The position numbers were made by a program, and so were the translations under genes. Shown piece by piece: positions 7,226 through 16,500 of a stretch of DNA of 64,000 nt (position 1 is its first letter; each line of letters begins with the position of its first letter). This DNA comes from Geobacillus thermodenitrificans subsp. thermodenitrificans DSM 465 (GTDB taxonomy: Bacteria > Bacillota > Bacilli > Bacillales > Anoxybacillaceae), in the NCBI RefSeq assembly GCF_000496575.1, contig NZ_AYKT01000013.1, positions 1 to 64,000 of the forward strand, written 5' to 3'. Below the pieces are notes generated by a model. The model was not told the origin of the DNA and searched no databases. It saw nothing but the letters and a program-made list of their open reading frames with translations.

Positions 7226-10200
7226 ATGAACGAAAAACCTGCCCCGCTTTTGCGCAAACTGAAATACTTCGGGCGGTCGGAAAAAATCGCTAGCCATGCC
7301 GAGTTGTCGCCATACGGACGGGACGCAGAGAAAACATACCGCCGCCGCTGGCAGCATGATAAAGTGGTTCGCACAACCCATGGGGTCAACTGCACAGGCT
7401 CATGCAGTTGGAAAGTGCATGTAAAAGACGGCATTATCGCATGGGAAACGCAGCAAACCGACTATCCGACAACAGGACCCGATATGCCGGAATATGAGCC
7501 GCGCGGCTGTCCGAGGGGAGCGAGTTTTTCCTGGTATATATACAGTCCGCTTCGCGTCCGCTATCCGTATGTGCGCGGGGCGCTGTTGAGGCTTTGGAAA
7601 GAAGCGCTGCAACAAGAAGGAGACCCTGTGGCTGCGTGGAAGTCGATTGTCGAGGACCCGGAAAAAGCGAAACGGTACAAACGCGCCCGTGGAAAAGGAG
7701 GATTCGTACGGGCGAAATGGGATGATGTTTATACGATGATCGCCGCATCGCTTATTTATACGATTCAAAAATACGGGCCGGATCGCATTTTCGGGTTTTC
7801 ACCGATTCCGGCGATGTCGATGGTCAGCTACGCGGCCGGGGCGCGGTTTTTGAATTTGATCGGCGGAGCATTGCTCAGTTTTTATGACTGGTATGCCGAT
7901 TTGCCGCCGGCTTCTCCGCAAATATGGGGGGAACAGACGGACGTCCCGGAAAGTTCGGACTGGTTTAACTCGAGCTACATGATTGTCTGGGGATCCAACT
8001 TGCCGCAAACACGCACCCCAGATGCCCATTTTTACGTTGAGGTGCGCTACCGGGGGACAAAAGTCGTCGCTATTAGCCCTGACTATGCCGAATTTGTGAA
8101 GTTCGCCGATAACTGGCTGCCGGTGCAGCCGGGGATGGACGGAGCGCTGGCGATGGCGATGACCCATGTGATTTTGAAAGAGTTTTATGTCAATCAATCG
8201 GCTGATTATTTTACTGACTATGTTAAAAAGTACACCGATTTGCCGTTTTTAGTCATGCTGAAAAAGCATGGGGATCGTTATGCGGCCGGTCGCTTTTTGC
8301 GGGCGAGCGATCTTGGCATGCCGCTTCAGTATGCAGAGTGGAAAACGATCGTTTGGGATGAGCAATCACAGACGTTTGCTGTTCCTAATGGGACGATTGG
8401 CCATCGTTGGGAGAACAACGGGAACTGGAATTTGCAACTAAACGATATAGACAATAAACGAATGGGAATTCAGCCGGCTTTAACGTTCCTTGGCCAGCAA
8501 GACGATACTGTCATCGTGCAGTTTCCACACTTTGAAGCAGGAAACAAAACAGTGCTCGAACGAGGGGTGCCGGTCAAAGCGATCGAGCAAAACGGAGAGA
8601 CGGTGTACGTCACGACAGTATTTGACTTATTGCTTGCCAAAATGGGCGTCAACCGTGGGCTGCCTGGTGATTATCCGACTGACTACGATGACATGAAGCC
8701 ATACACGCCGGCATGGCAGGAAGCGATTACTGGCATTGATCGAAAGACGGCGGCGCAAATCGCCCGCGAGTTTGCCCAAAACGCTCTCGATTCAAAAGGC
8801 CGTTCCATGATCGTCATGGGATCCGGCATTAATCATTGGTATCACTCCGATACCATCTACCGGGCGATTTTAAATCTTGTCTTGTTAACCGGATCACAAG
8901 GAGTCAACGGGGGCGGTTGGGCTCATTATGTCGGCCAAGAAAAAGTACGCCCGCTCGAGGGTTGGCAGACGATTGCCATGGCTCGCGACTGGGGAGGCCC
9001 GCCGCGACTGCAAAACGGGACGTCGTTTTTCTACTTTGTCACCGAACAGTGGAAGTATGAAGATCAAAGCATGGATGAACACGTCTCCCCGCTCGTCGAC
9101 AAGCCGCGTTACGAACATGGTGGTGATTACAACTATTTGGCTGCCCGGCTAGGCTGGCTTCCATCTTATCCGCAGTTTAATGCCAATAGTATTGCGCTAG
9201 TGGAACAGGCAAATGCGAAGACGAATGAAGAAGCTGTTCAGTATGTCGTTGAGCAAATTAAAAAAGGGAACATCAAGTTTGCCATTGAAAATCCGTCCGA
9301 TCCGGTCAATTTTCCACGCGTGATGTTTGTCTGGCGCGGAAACCTCATCGGCAGTTCAGCAAAAGGACACGAATACTTTTTGAAACATTTGCTCGGAACC
9401 CATCATGCCAATTTAAGCGAACAAAATGATGACCTGAAAACGAGCGAGATCGTTTGGGATGAGAACGCGCCGGAAGGCAAACTGGATTTAATGGTCAACA
9501 TTGATTTCCGTATGGCCGGAACCGGGCTATATTCGGACATCGTTCTTCCAGCGGCGACGTGGTATGAGAAATATGATGTCAGCAGCACGGATATGCACCC
9601 GTTTGTCCATCCGTTCAATCCCGCCATTGCCCCACCTTGGGAAGCAAAATCGGATTGGGACTTTTTTAAAGGCTTGGCCAAAACATTTTCTGAGCTGGCA
9701 GCCCACTATTTTTCGAAGCCGGTGTCAGATGTCGTCGCTACCCCGCTGTTGCATGATACACGCGATGAGATCGCGCAGCCGTTTGGGGTGGTAAACGATT
9801 GGAAAGATGGAACGACAGAGCCGGTTCCGGGAGTGAATTTTCCGCGCCTGCATATTGTAGAGCGGGATTATAAGGAAATATACAACAAGTTTGTGGCGCT
9901 TGGCCCGATCGTCCGTGAACAAATCGGGGCGAAAGGGCTCAGTTGGGATGCCAAGGAAGAATACAAATGGCTGCTTGATACGCTCGGTTCTTCAGCGCTA
10001 GAAGGCCCGTATCAAGACTGTCCGAGTTTGTTGACAGACCGGGATGCCGCAGAAGCCATTTTGGCTCTTTCAAGCACAACGAACGGTTCCTTGGCCCTCA
10101 AAGCGTGGGGAGAAATGGAGAAAAAGACGATGCAGCCGTTAAAAGATTTAGTCGTTGAACGAGCCGAGGAACATATTACCTTTCAGGCTATCACTGCTCA

Positions 10201-10909
10201 ACCGCGGCAAGTGTTGACGACCCCTGTCTTTAGCGGAAGCGAAACCGGAAATCGTCGCTACTCTCCGTTTACGACGAACGTCGAACGATTGATTCCTTGG
10301 CGGACGTTGACAGGTAGGCAGCATTTCTACTTAGACCATGAAATTATGTTTGAGTTTGGGGAAGAATTGCCGACGTTTAAAGCGCCGCTTCGAAAGCTTG
10401 CTTTTTACGACCATGACCGGCGTCCGCGTGTCAGTGGCAAAGAAATCACACTTCGTTATTTGACGCCGCACTTTAAATGGTCGTACCACAGCACATATTG
10501 GGATACGCTGCCGATGTTGACGATGTTCCGCGGCGGGCCGACTGTCTGGATGAACAAAGAAGATGCCGCAGAAGCCGGCATTGCTGACAACGACTGGATT
10601 GAAATGTACAACCGCAATGGGGTGGTCATCGCCCGGGCAGTCGTCAGCCATCGCCTGCCGCGTGGAGTCGCGTTTATGTATCACGTGCAGGAACGCCATA
10701 TTAACGTGCCCGGCTCGCCAATTAGCAAACTGCGCGGCGGCACATTTAACAGTCCGACCCGCATCCATGTTAAACCGACGCAAATGATTGGAGGCTATGC
10801 GCAATTAAGCTACGGCTTCAATTATTATGGGCCGACAGGAAACCAGCGGGACGAGCAAGTGATGATCCGCAAACTTGAAAAAAGGGAAGTGGATTGGCTT
10901 GAGAGTTAG
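7226..10909 (+). CDS. narG: Respiratory nitrate reductase alpha subunit NarG
   Basis: At 1227 residues this is the normal size for the catalytic subunit of membrane-bound nitrate reductase. It carries molybdenum bis-MGD and the FS0 [4Fe-4S] cluster, whose unusual His ligand is visible as H52-x3-C56-x3-C60 with C94 (EPRGCPRGAS). The segment WYADLPPASPQIWGEQTDVPESSDW contains the Asp that ligates molybdenum in this family. No signal peptide is present, fitting a cytoplasm-facing enzyme. It takes electrons from NarH and reduces nitrate to nitrite. The AAAGGAGAGATAAACC site sets ATG 7226. The 3' end overlaps narH. Confidence 0.97.
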   Translation: MNEKPAPLLRKLKYFGRSEKIASHAELSPYGRDAEKTYRRRWQHDKVVRTTHGVNCTGSCSWKVHVKDGIIAWETQQTDYPTTGPDMPEYEPRGCPRGASFSWYIYSPLRVRYPYVRGALLRLWKEALQQEGDPVAAWKSIVEDPEKAKRYKRARGKGGFVRAKWDDVYTMIAASLIYTIQKYGPDRIFGFSPIPAMSMVSYAAGARFLNLIGGALLSFYDWYADLPPASPQIWGEQTDVPESSDWFNSSYMIVWGSNLPQTRTPDAHFYVEVRYRGTKVVAISPDYAEFVKFADNWLPVQPGMDGALAMAMTHVILKEFYVNQSADYFTDYVKKYTDLPFLVMLKKHGDRYAAGRFLRASDLGMPLQYAEWKTIVWDEQSQTFAVPNGTIGHRWENNGNWNLQLNDIDNKRMGIQPALTFLGQQDDTVIVQFPHFEAGNKTVLERGVPVKAIEQNGETVYVTTVFDLLLAKMGVNRGLPGDYPTDYDDMKPYTPAWQEAITGIDRKTAAQIAREFAQNALDSKGRSMIVMGSGINHWYHSDTIYRAILNLVLLTGSQGVNGGGWAHYVGQEKVRPLEGWQTIAMARDWGGPPRLQNGTSFFYFVTEQWKYEDQSMDEHVSPLVDKPRYEHGGDYNYLAARLGWLPSYPQFNANSIALVEQANAKTNEEAVQYVVEQIKKGNIKFAIENPSDPVNFPRVMFVWRGNLIGSSAKGHEYFLKHLLGTHHANLSEQNDDLKTSEIVWDENAPEGKLDLMVNIDFRMAGTGLYSDIVLPAATWYEKYDVSSTDMHPFVHPFNPAIAPPWEAKSDWDFFKGLAKTFSELAAHYFSKPVSDVVATPLLHDTRDEIAQPFGVVNDWKDGTTEPVPGVNFPRLHIVERDYKEIYNKFVALGPIVREQIGAKGLSWDAKEEYKWLLDTLGSSALEGPYQDCPSLLTDRDAAEAILALSSTTNGSLALKAWGEMEKKTMQPLKDLVVERAEEHITFQAITAQPRQVLTTPVFSGSETGNRRYSPFTTNVERLIPWRTLTGRQHFYLDHEIMFEFGEELPTFKAPLRKLAFYDHDRRPRVSGKEITLRYLTPHFKWSYHSTYWDTLPMLTMFRGGPTVWMNKEDAAEAGIADNDWIEMYNRNGVVIARAVVSHRLPRGVAFMYHVQERHINVPGSPISKLRGGTFNSPTRIHVKPTQMIGGYAQLSYGFNYYGPTGNQRDEQVMIRKLEKREVDWLES

Positions 10910-12431
10910 AGCGCAGTTTGGGATGGTCATGAATTTGGACAAGTGCATCGGTTGCCACACGTGTAGCATTACATGCAACAATACATGGACGAATCGTCCC
11001 GGGGCGGAATATATGTGGTGGAACAACGTGGAAACGAAACCGGGCATCGGCTATCCGAAAGAATGGGAAAACCAAGATGCGCATAAAGGAGGCTGGGTGC
11101 TCAAAGACGGGAAGCTCGAGCTACGCGCTGGCGGCCGGGTGAATAAACTGTTAAACATTTTTTACAACCCCGATATGACGGTGATCGACGATTACTATGA
11201 GCCTTGGACATACGATTATGAACAGCTGATCAACCGCCCGGAAGGGGAGCACCAGCCTGTCGCCCGGCCTAAGTCGCAGCTGACTGGCGAATACATGGAC
11301 ATCACGTGGGGGCCGAACTGGGAAGACGATTTGGCCGGGGTATATGAAACAGGAAAACGCGACCCGAACGTAAGAGGCATTGAAGAGAAAGTGAAATTTG
11401 AGTTCGAACAAACATTTATGATGTATTTGCCGCGCATTTGCGAACATTGTTTAAACCCGCCTTGCGTCTCTTCTTGTCCATCAGGGGCGATTTATAAGCG
11501 AGATGAGGACGGCATTGTGCTCGTTGATCATGATGCGTGCCGGAGTTGGCGGTTTTGTGTGACCGGCTGTCCATATAAAAAAGTGTACTTTAATTGGAAA
11601 ACGCATAAGGCAGAGAAATGTACATTTTGTTTTCCGCGTATTGAAGCAGGATTGCCGACGGTTTGTTCAGAAACGTGCGTCGGCCGTCTCCGTTACATCG
11701 GCATTGTGTTTTACGATTTGGATCAAGTTGAGGCGGCCGCTTCGGTCCAAGATGAAAAGGAGCTGTACCACGCCCATTTGCGCATCTTTTTAAATCCGTA
11801 TGATCCGGACGTGATTGAAGCGGCACGTGAAGCGGGGTATACGGACGATTGGATTGAAGCAGCGCAACGCTCACCGGTTTATAAGCTTGCCGTCGAGCAA
11901 AAGATCGCGCTCCCGCTTCATCCGGAATACCGGACGTTGCCGATGGTTTGGTATATTCCACCGCTCAGCCCGATCATGGGGGCGTTTGACGGTGGACTGG
12001 ACGACATTCATCCGCATGTGATTTTCCCGGCGATTGACCAAATGCGCATCCCGATTGAGTATTTGGCTAATTTGTTGGCTGCCGGCGACACTGAGGTCAT
12101 CCGCACGGTGTTGAAAAAAATGGTGGCCATGCGCAGCTATATGCGGGCGGTGAACTTAGGAAAAGAACCGGACCGGAGTATTCTCGAGAAAGTCGGAATG
12201 GATGAACATACGGTCAAGGAAATGTATAAGCTTTCGGCTGTCGCGAAATATTCCGACCGCTATGTCATTCCATCTTCCCATCGGGAGAAAGCCGGCAATG
12301 CGTTTTACAGTCAAGGGACAGCGGGCTATGCGTTTATGGAGTCTTGTTCCGGCTGCTCTGGATATGATGCGGAAAGTTTTTACCAATTTTATTGGGGGGA
12401 TGAGGATGGAAGAGCATCAGAAACTATTTAA
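10899..12431 (+). CDS. narH: Nitrate reductase beta subunit NarH (iron-sulfur)
   Basis: The 510-residue protein relays electrons from NarI haem to NarG. Cys motifs for four clusters are present: CIGCHTCSITCNNTW near the N-terminus, CEHCLNPPCVSSCP, then CRSWRFCVTGCP and CTFCFPRIEAGLPTVC. The CxxWxxC arrangement marks the [3Fe-4S] site typical of NarH. I place the start at TTG 10899, because homologues begin LRVRAQ-GMVMNLDKC and AAGGGAAGTGG lies just upstream; an earlier TTG at 10875 would add eight residues. The start overlaps the narG stop by 11 bases, implying translational coupling. Confidence 0.95.
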   Translation: MRVRAQFGMVMNLDKCIGCHTCSITCNNTWTNRPGAEYMWWNNVETKPGIGYPKEWENQDAHKGGWVLKDGKLELRAGGRVNKLLNIFYNPDMTVIDDYYEPWTYDYEQLINRPEGEHQPVARPKSQLTGEYMDITWGPNWEDDLAGVYETGKRDPNVRGIEEKVKFEFEQTFMMYLPRICEHCLNPPCVSSCPSGAIYKRDEDGIVLVDHDACRSWRFCVTGCPYKKVYFNWKTHKAEKCTFCFPRIEAGLPTVCSETCVGRLRYIGIVFYDLDQVEAAASVQDEKELYHAHLRIFLNPYDPDVIEAAREAGYTDDWIEAAQRSPVYKLAVEQKIALPLHPEYRTLPMVWYIPPLSPIMGAFDGGLDDIHPHVIFPAIDQMRIPIEYLANLLAAGDTEVIRTVLKKMVAMRSYMRAVNLGKEPDRSILEKVGMDEHTVKEMYKLSAVAKYSDRYVIPSSHREKAGNAFYSQGTAGYAFMESCSGCSGYDAESFYQFYWGDEDGRASETI

Positions 12432-12966
12432 GCTTGCTTCCATTTTGTTGCAATATCCGGAACGAGAATGGCTCGAAGACGACCGGCTGTTTTATGAAAT
12501 TTCTCAGCTCGCCAACCATACCGCTCGCAAACGGTTTTTACAGTTTCTTGACTACGCGAAAACAAAAGAGATTGACGAGCTATGTGAGCTCTATGTGAGA
12601 ACGTTTGATTTGAGCGATCGAACGACGATGTATATCACGTACTACTTGTTTGGCGATCAAAAAGAGCGCGGCCAAGCGCTGTTAAAACTAAAAGAAGCAT
12701 TTCGGCGCGCTGGTTTGGAACTGACAGGGGATGAGCTGCCAGATTATTTGCCGCTCATGCTTGAGTTTGCCGCTGTCGCCCCAGTCAACGATGCGAAAAA
12801 CGTCCTTCTCGCCCACCAGAAAGCCATCAAGGGGCTGGCGGACAGGTTGCAGGAGGTCGACCACCCGTATTTCTTTGTTTTGGACGGCTGCCTTGCCGGC
12901 ATGGCTGCTTTCTTTGAGGAAACAAGAGGGGTGGATATTCCAATGAGAGCGGAGGAGGCCACATGA
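12406..12966 (+). CDS. narJ: Nitrate reductase assembly chaperone NarJ
   Basis: The 186-residue all-helical protein belongs to the NarJ/TorD/DmsD family. These chaperones bind apo-NarG and guide molybdenum cofactor insertion and membrane docking. Typical segments are LFKLASILLQYPEREWLED, LCELYVRTFDLSDRTTMYITYYLFGDQKERG and LPDYLPLMLEFAA. It is cytoplasmic and not part of the final enzyme. The start at ATG 12406 is set by GGGGGG at 12394-12399; ATG 12400 is too close to that site. It overlaps the narH end by 26 bases and the narI start by 4. Confidence 0.93.
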   Translation: MEEHQKLFKLASILLQYPEREWLEDDRLFYEISQLANHTARKRFLQFLDYAKTKEIDELCELYVRTFDLSDRTTMYITYYLFGDQKERGQALLKLKEAFRRAGLELTGDELPDYLPLMLEFAAVAPVNDAKNVLLAHQKAIKGLADRLQEVDHPYFFVLDGCLAGMAAFFEETRGVDIPMRAEEAT

Positions 12967-13655
12967 CACTGCTTGATCAGTTTCTTTGGGTGATCTATCC
13001 GTATATCATGTTGACGTTATTTGTCGCTGGCCACGTTTACCGTTACAATACTGATCAATTTGGCTGGTCGGCCAAGTCAAGTGAGTTTCTTGAGAAACGA
13101 CGGTTGCGTTGGGGAAGCGTTCTTTTTCACTGGGGCATTCTCTTTGTGTTTTTCGGCCATGTCGCCGGCATTTTAGTGCCGAAGACGTTTTATGAATCAA
13201 TCGGGATTACCGAGGAGATGTATCATTTTGGGGCGGTCTGGTTTGGCGGCGCTGCCGGGGTTGCGACTGTAATTGGGGTAGTATTGCTTTTATGGCGCCG
13301 GTTTAGCGTTCGCCGCCTTCTCCGCCATAGCAGCAAAAGCGATCTCGTTGTATTGCTGCTCCTAACGATTGTCATTTTGACAGGGTTTACAAATACGGTC
13401 GGATATACAGCGACCGGGGGAACGTTCGATTATCGAGATACGATTGGCCCTTGGTTTCGCGGTCTTTTAACGTTTCGGCCGCTGCCGCAGCTTGTCAGTG
13501 ATGCGCCGATTGGATTTCAAATTCATATTCTCTCCGCCTTGCTGTTATTTGGCATTTGGCCGTTTACCCGTCTCGTGCATGTGTGGAGTATCCCGCTGAC
13601 ATATTTAAACCGGCATTACGTCGTCTATCGCCGGATGCGGGCGAAAAAAATTTAG
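12963..13655 (+). CDS. narI: Nitrate reductase gamma subunit NarI (cytochrome b)
   Basis: The 230-residue membrane protein has about five hydrophobic helices. Histidines at the helix ends (for example VAGHVYRYN, LFHWGILFVFFGHVAG, GFQIHILSALLLFG) are placed to bind the two b haems. It oxidises menaquinol and passes electrons to NarH, anchoring NarGH to the membrane. The start ATG overlaps the narJ stop as ATGA. It ends the operon hemerythrin-narGHJI. Confidence 0.95.
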   Translation: MTLLDQFLWVIYPYIMLTLFVAGHVYRYNTDQFGWSAKSSEFLEKRRLRWGSVLFHWGILFVFFGHVAGILVPKTFYESIGITEEMYHFGAVWFGGAAGVATVIGVVLLLWRRFSVRRLLRHSSKSDLVVLLLLTIVILTGFTNTVGYTATGGTFDYRDTIGPWFRGLLTFRPLPQLVSDAPIGFQIHILSALLLFGIWPFTRLVHVWSIPLTYLNRHYVVYRRMRAKKI

Positions 13656-13664
13656 GGAAAAAGC

Positions 13665-13706
13665 AGGGCTGTCCATAAAGGGGGGTAACTCTTTTAGGAC
13701 AGCCCT
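13665..13706 (+). terminator. Terminator after narI
   Basis: AGGGCTGTCC and GGACAGCCCT form a perfect 10-bp stem across a 22-base loop, with a short, impure T-rich tail. It separates narI from the converging fnr gene. Confidence 0.65.
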
Positions 13707-13722
13707 CTAAGTTTTGTTCATT

Positions 13723-14433
13723 TTATTCAATGCAACAAATGTCTGGCGGGCAGTCTTCACATTGGATTTCCGTTTTTAAATAGTTCAAGTCGTGAACAGT
13801 AATTTTCCCTCGCTTCATCGAAATAATTCCGTCTTGCTTTAATGCATTGAGCATCCGATTGACGCTTTCACGCGTCGTGCCGCAAAAGTTGGCCAAGTCT
13901 TGGTTTTTTAACGTTAAATCAATGAAGATGCTTCCGTCTTCAAGCGGGACGCCATAACTGTTGCATAAGCGAATAAGTGTTGAATAGAGCGCCCCTTTTT
14001 TGCCGTTCATAATCAAGTCACGAAACTTTGTTTGCGTCCGTCGGGCATGCTTGCTGATCCAGCGCATATATTCAAGGGTAAGGGTGGGATTGATCAGCAA
14101 CTGCTCTTCTAATTCATTTTTATTCATTACCGCTGCTTCACCCGGTTCAATCACTTTGGCGGTCAATAAATAACGTGGATCGTCCGTAAACAGCGTCAGT
14201 TCGCCGACAATTTCCCCGCTTCCACAAATGCGGAAACACATTTCTTTTCCGTCCGGACAAATTTTGCTTACTTGCACCTTGCCGGACAGAATCAAATACA
14301 GCTCATTGGCGGGCATCCCTTCTTGAAATAAAAACGAATGTTTGCGAAGCGGGATCACTTTTTTCGACGATTGCAGCCATGAGCGCAAGAGGGAAAAATC
14401 GCGGTTCGCCGCTGTGCGGCTTTGCCGTTCCAT
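13723..14433 (-). CDS. fnr: Fnr-type transcription regulator (copy 1)
   Basis: This 236-residue CRP/FNR-family protein has an N-terminal cyclic-nucleotide-binding-like beta barrel (about 35-120), a dimer helix, and a winged helix with the recognition segment FCGTTRESVNRMLNALKQDG. It ends CEDCPPDICCIE. The C-x2-C-x4-C cluster at the very C-terminus is the iron-sulfur site known from B. subtilis Fnr, unlike the N-terminal cysteines of E. coli FNR. It should activate anaerobic genes, including the boxed promoters here. The start at ATG 14433 is set by GGAGGTG; an in-frame ATG at 14448 overlaps that site. Its own promoter has a degenerate Fnr box, suggesting autoregulation. A second close paralogue lies at 22135. 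Confidence 0.9.
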   Translation of the reverse strand: MERQSRTAANRDFSLLRSWLQSSKKVIPLRKHSFLFQEGMPANELYLILSGKVQVSKICPDGKEMCFRICGSGEIVGELTLFTDDPRYLLTAKVIEPGEAAVMNKNELEEQLLINPTLTLEYMRWISKHARRTQTKFRDLIMNGKKGALYSTLIRLCNSYGVPLEDGSIFIDLTLKNQDLANFCGTTRESVNRMLNALKQDGIISMKRGKITVHDLNYLKTEIQCEDCPPDICCIE

Positions 14434-14464
14434 GATTGACACCTCCATTTGTTCGGCTAATTCT

Positions 14465-14508
14465 ATTGTAAAAAAAATCACAGCAGAGACAGAGTGAAAA
14501 AAATCACC
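14465..14508 (-). promoter_or_regulatory. Fnr-like box and -10 of fnr copy 1
   Basis: AGTGAAAAAAATCACC at 14493-14508 keeps GTGA-N6-TCAC. The minus-strand -10 TACAAT (14470 down to 14465) starts 30.5 bp from its centre. This fits positive autoregulation of fnr, or control by the second paralogue. Confidence 0.65.
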
Positions 14509-14582
14509 CTTTGCCACTTTTTTTGTGCAGGTTGTCACAAATTTTTCTAAACCGGATTTTCCCACTCCTATGATACAATCAT

Positions 14583-14625
14583 TGTGAGTAGTGTCACAGC
14601 GTTTGTCTGCTTGTTTCCGTATAGT
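14583..14625 (+). promoter_or_regulatory. Fnr box and -10 of the modB promoter
   Basis: TGTGAGTAGTGTCACA at 14583-14598 is a perfect TGTGA-N6-TCACA site. TATAGT at 14620-14625 starts 29.5 bp from its centre. This ties molybdate uptake, and perhaps moaA downstream, to anaerobic nitrate respiration. Confidence 0.8.
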
Positions 14626-14656
14626 AGATGGGGATGTGGCAAAGAGAGGTTGATTC

Positions 14657-15319
14657 ATGACAGCGTTTTGGTCACCAGTTTGGTTATCGATAAAAGTATC
14701 GCTTCTCGCCGGCTTGATTGTCGCGGTCTTAGGGACAGCGGCAGCGAGATGGATGGCGCGCCGTCGGTTTCGCGGCAAGACAGTGGTGGAGACGGTATTT
14801 ATGCTGCCGTTGGTGCTGCCGCCGTCGGTCGTCGGTTTTTTGCTCGTCGTCTTGTTTGGCCGACATAGCCCCATTGGCCAATGGATAGAATCGTCGTTTC
14901 ACACCACTATACTGTTTACGCCCGGCGCGGCGGTGATGGCCGCCGTGGTTGTGTCATTCCCGCTCATGTATCAGGCGGCCAAAACCGGGCTCGAAGCGGT
15001 CGATCCAACCATTGAAGGGGCGGCGCGCATCGATGGGGCGAATGAGCGCCAAGTCTTTTGGCATATTTCGCTGCCGCTTGCCAGACACGCGTTATTATCC
15101 GGGGCGGTGCTGTCGTTTGCCCGCAGCCTCGGGGAGTTTGGCGCAACGCTCATGTTTGCCGGCAATATTCCGGGAAAAACGCAAACGATCCCGACTGCCG
15201 TCTACATGGCCATGGAATCGGGAAGGATGGAGTTAGCATGGGCATGGGTAGCGGTCACGATCGAATTGTCATTTAGTTTGTTGGTCTTTGCGACGAAACT
15301 TGGTCGTTTACGGGAATAA
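14657..15319 (+). CDS. modB: Molybdate ABC transporter permease ModB
   Basis: The 220-residue inner-membrane permease has about five helices and the ABC permease EAA loop (EGAARIDGANERQVFWHISLPLARHALLSG), which docks onto an ATPase. The segments LPLVLPPSVVGFLL and RSLGEFGATLMFAGN are typical of ModB/CysTW molybdate or tungstate permeases. Neither a substrate-binding protein (modA) nor an ATPase (modC) is nearby, so the partners must lie outside the window. The gene is followed 54 bases later by moaA, and its promoter has an Fnr box; uptake of molybdenum for NarG is the obvious role. Thiosulfate or sulfate specificity is less likely in this context. Confidence 0.85.
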   Translation: MTAFWSPVWLSIKVSLLAGLIVAVLGTAAARWMARRRFRGKTVVETVFMLPLVLPPSVVGFLLVVLFGRHSPIGQWIESSFHTTILFTPGAAVMAAVVVSFPLMYQAAKTGLEAVDPTIEGAARIDGANERQVFWHISLPLARHALLSGAVLSFARSLGEFGATLMFAGNIPGKTQTIPTAVYMAMESGRMELAWAWVAVTIELSFSLLVFATKLGRLRE

Positions 15320-15373
15320 AAAAAGCCGCTTGACAACATTGTGCGGCAAACGAAACAGAAAGGAGGGAGCGAG

Positions 15374-16399
15374 ATGAGCGAGCGCAACCGAACGAACGTC
15401 ATGGACCGCCTGTCCCGCCCGCTTCGCGATTTGCGGTTATCGGTGATCGACCAATGTAACTTTCGCTGCATCTATTGCATGCCGGCCGAAGTGTTCGGGC
15501 CGAATTTTCGCTTTTTGGCGGAAGGCGAGCTGTTGACGGTCGAGGAAATGGCGCTTCTATCGGAATGTTTTGTTGAGCTTGGCGTCGAAAAAATCCGCCT
15601 GACAGGGGGCGAACCGCTCTTAAGGCGTGATTTGGACGCGCTTGTTGCCCGGCTGTCTGCGATTCCCGGCCTGCGCGATATCGGCTTGACGACCAACGGT
15701 GTTCATTTAGTGAAATGGGCGCAGCGGTTGAAAGAAGCCGGGTTGAAGCGCGTCAACGTCAGCTTGGATGCGTTAGATGATGATATTTTCCGCAAAATGA
15801 ACGGCATCGGCGTCGGCGTCGCTCCTGTGTTAAAAGGCATTGAAGCCGCCCGGGCGGCGGGACTCGGCGTCAAAGTGAACATGGTCGTCAAAAAAGGGTG
15901 GAATGACTCGCAAATCGTGCCGATGGCGTCGTATTTTAAAGACTTAGGCATTCCGCTCCGCTTGATTGAATTTATGGACGTCGGCACGACCAACGGCTGG
16001 GATTACTCCCATGTCGTGACGAAAAAAGAGATGTATGAGCAAATCAACGCCATGCATCCGCTCGAACCGATCGAAAAAGCGTATTTCGGCGAGGTGGCGA
16101 GCCGCTACCGCTACGTCGGCACGGAGGTGGAAGTCGGTTTCATCGCCTCAGTGACGGAAACGTTTTGTCGAAGCTGCACAAGAGCGCGCATTTCTGCAGA
16201 CGGGAAGCTGTATACGTGTTTGTTTGCCTCGAAAGGCGTGTCGTTGAAAGATAAACTGCGCGCTGGGGCAACGAAAGAGGAACTGAAGTCGTTAATCACC
16301 GCGGTTTGGAACCAGCGGACAGACCGCTATTCAGAAGAACGGACGGAAGAAACGGCGAAACAACGGGTGAAAATTGAAATGTCGTATATTGGGGGGTAA
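15374..16399 (+). CDS. moaA: GTP 3',8-cyclase MoaA (molybdenum cofactor)
   Basis: The 341-residue radical SAM enzyme carries out the first step of molybdopterin synthesis from GTP. The SAM cluster motif is C28NFRC32IYC35, and the second cluster lies near the C-terminus in [19 protein letters not shown]. The Gly-rich LTGGEPLLR segment is present. The final residues are ...EMSYIGG, matching the catalytic GG tail of the family. The start at ATG 15374 has AAAGGAGGG ahead of it; the longer frame from 15341 lacks a site. The partner MoaC is not in the window. It probably forms one transcript with modB. Confidence 0.95.
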   Translation: MSERNRTNVMDRLSRPLRDLRLSVIDQCNFRCIYCMPAEVFGPNFRFLAEGELLTVEEMALLSECFVELGVEKIRLTGGEPLLRRDLDALVARLSAIPGLRDIGLTTNGVHLVKWAQRLKEAGLKRVNVSLDALDDDIFRKMNGIGVGVAPVLKGIEAARAAGLGVKVNMVVKKGWNDSQIVPMASYFKDLGIPLRLIEFMDVGTTNGWDYSHVVTKKEMYEQINAMHPLEPIEKAYFGEVASRYRYVGTEVEVGFIASVTETFCRSCTRARISADGKLYTCLFASKGVSLKDKLRAGATKEELKSLITAVWNQRTDRYSEERTEETAKQRVKIEMSYIGG

Positions 16400-16405
16400 C
16401 AAAGA

Positions 16406-16447
16406 AGCGGGGCTGCTCTTTCCATCGAAGAAGCAGCCCCGCTTTTT
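16406..16447 (+). terminator. Terminator after moaA
   Basis: A 12-bp GC-rich stem (AGCGGGGCTGCT / AGCAGCCCCGCT) is followed by five T residues. Confidence 0.9.
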
Positions 16448-16500
16448 ATCGCTCGACGCGCCTGCCTTTACCTTAGAAATGGGGGAATGGTTTGGCTTGC

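Noticed and set aside
15325-15346. GCCGC/GCGGC hairpin between modB and moaA as a terminator
   Set aside because: Only five pairs, a long loop and no T run; modB and moaA are more likely co-transcribed.
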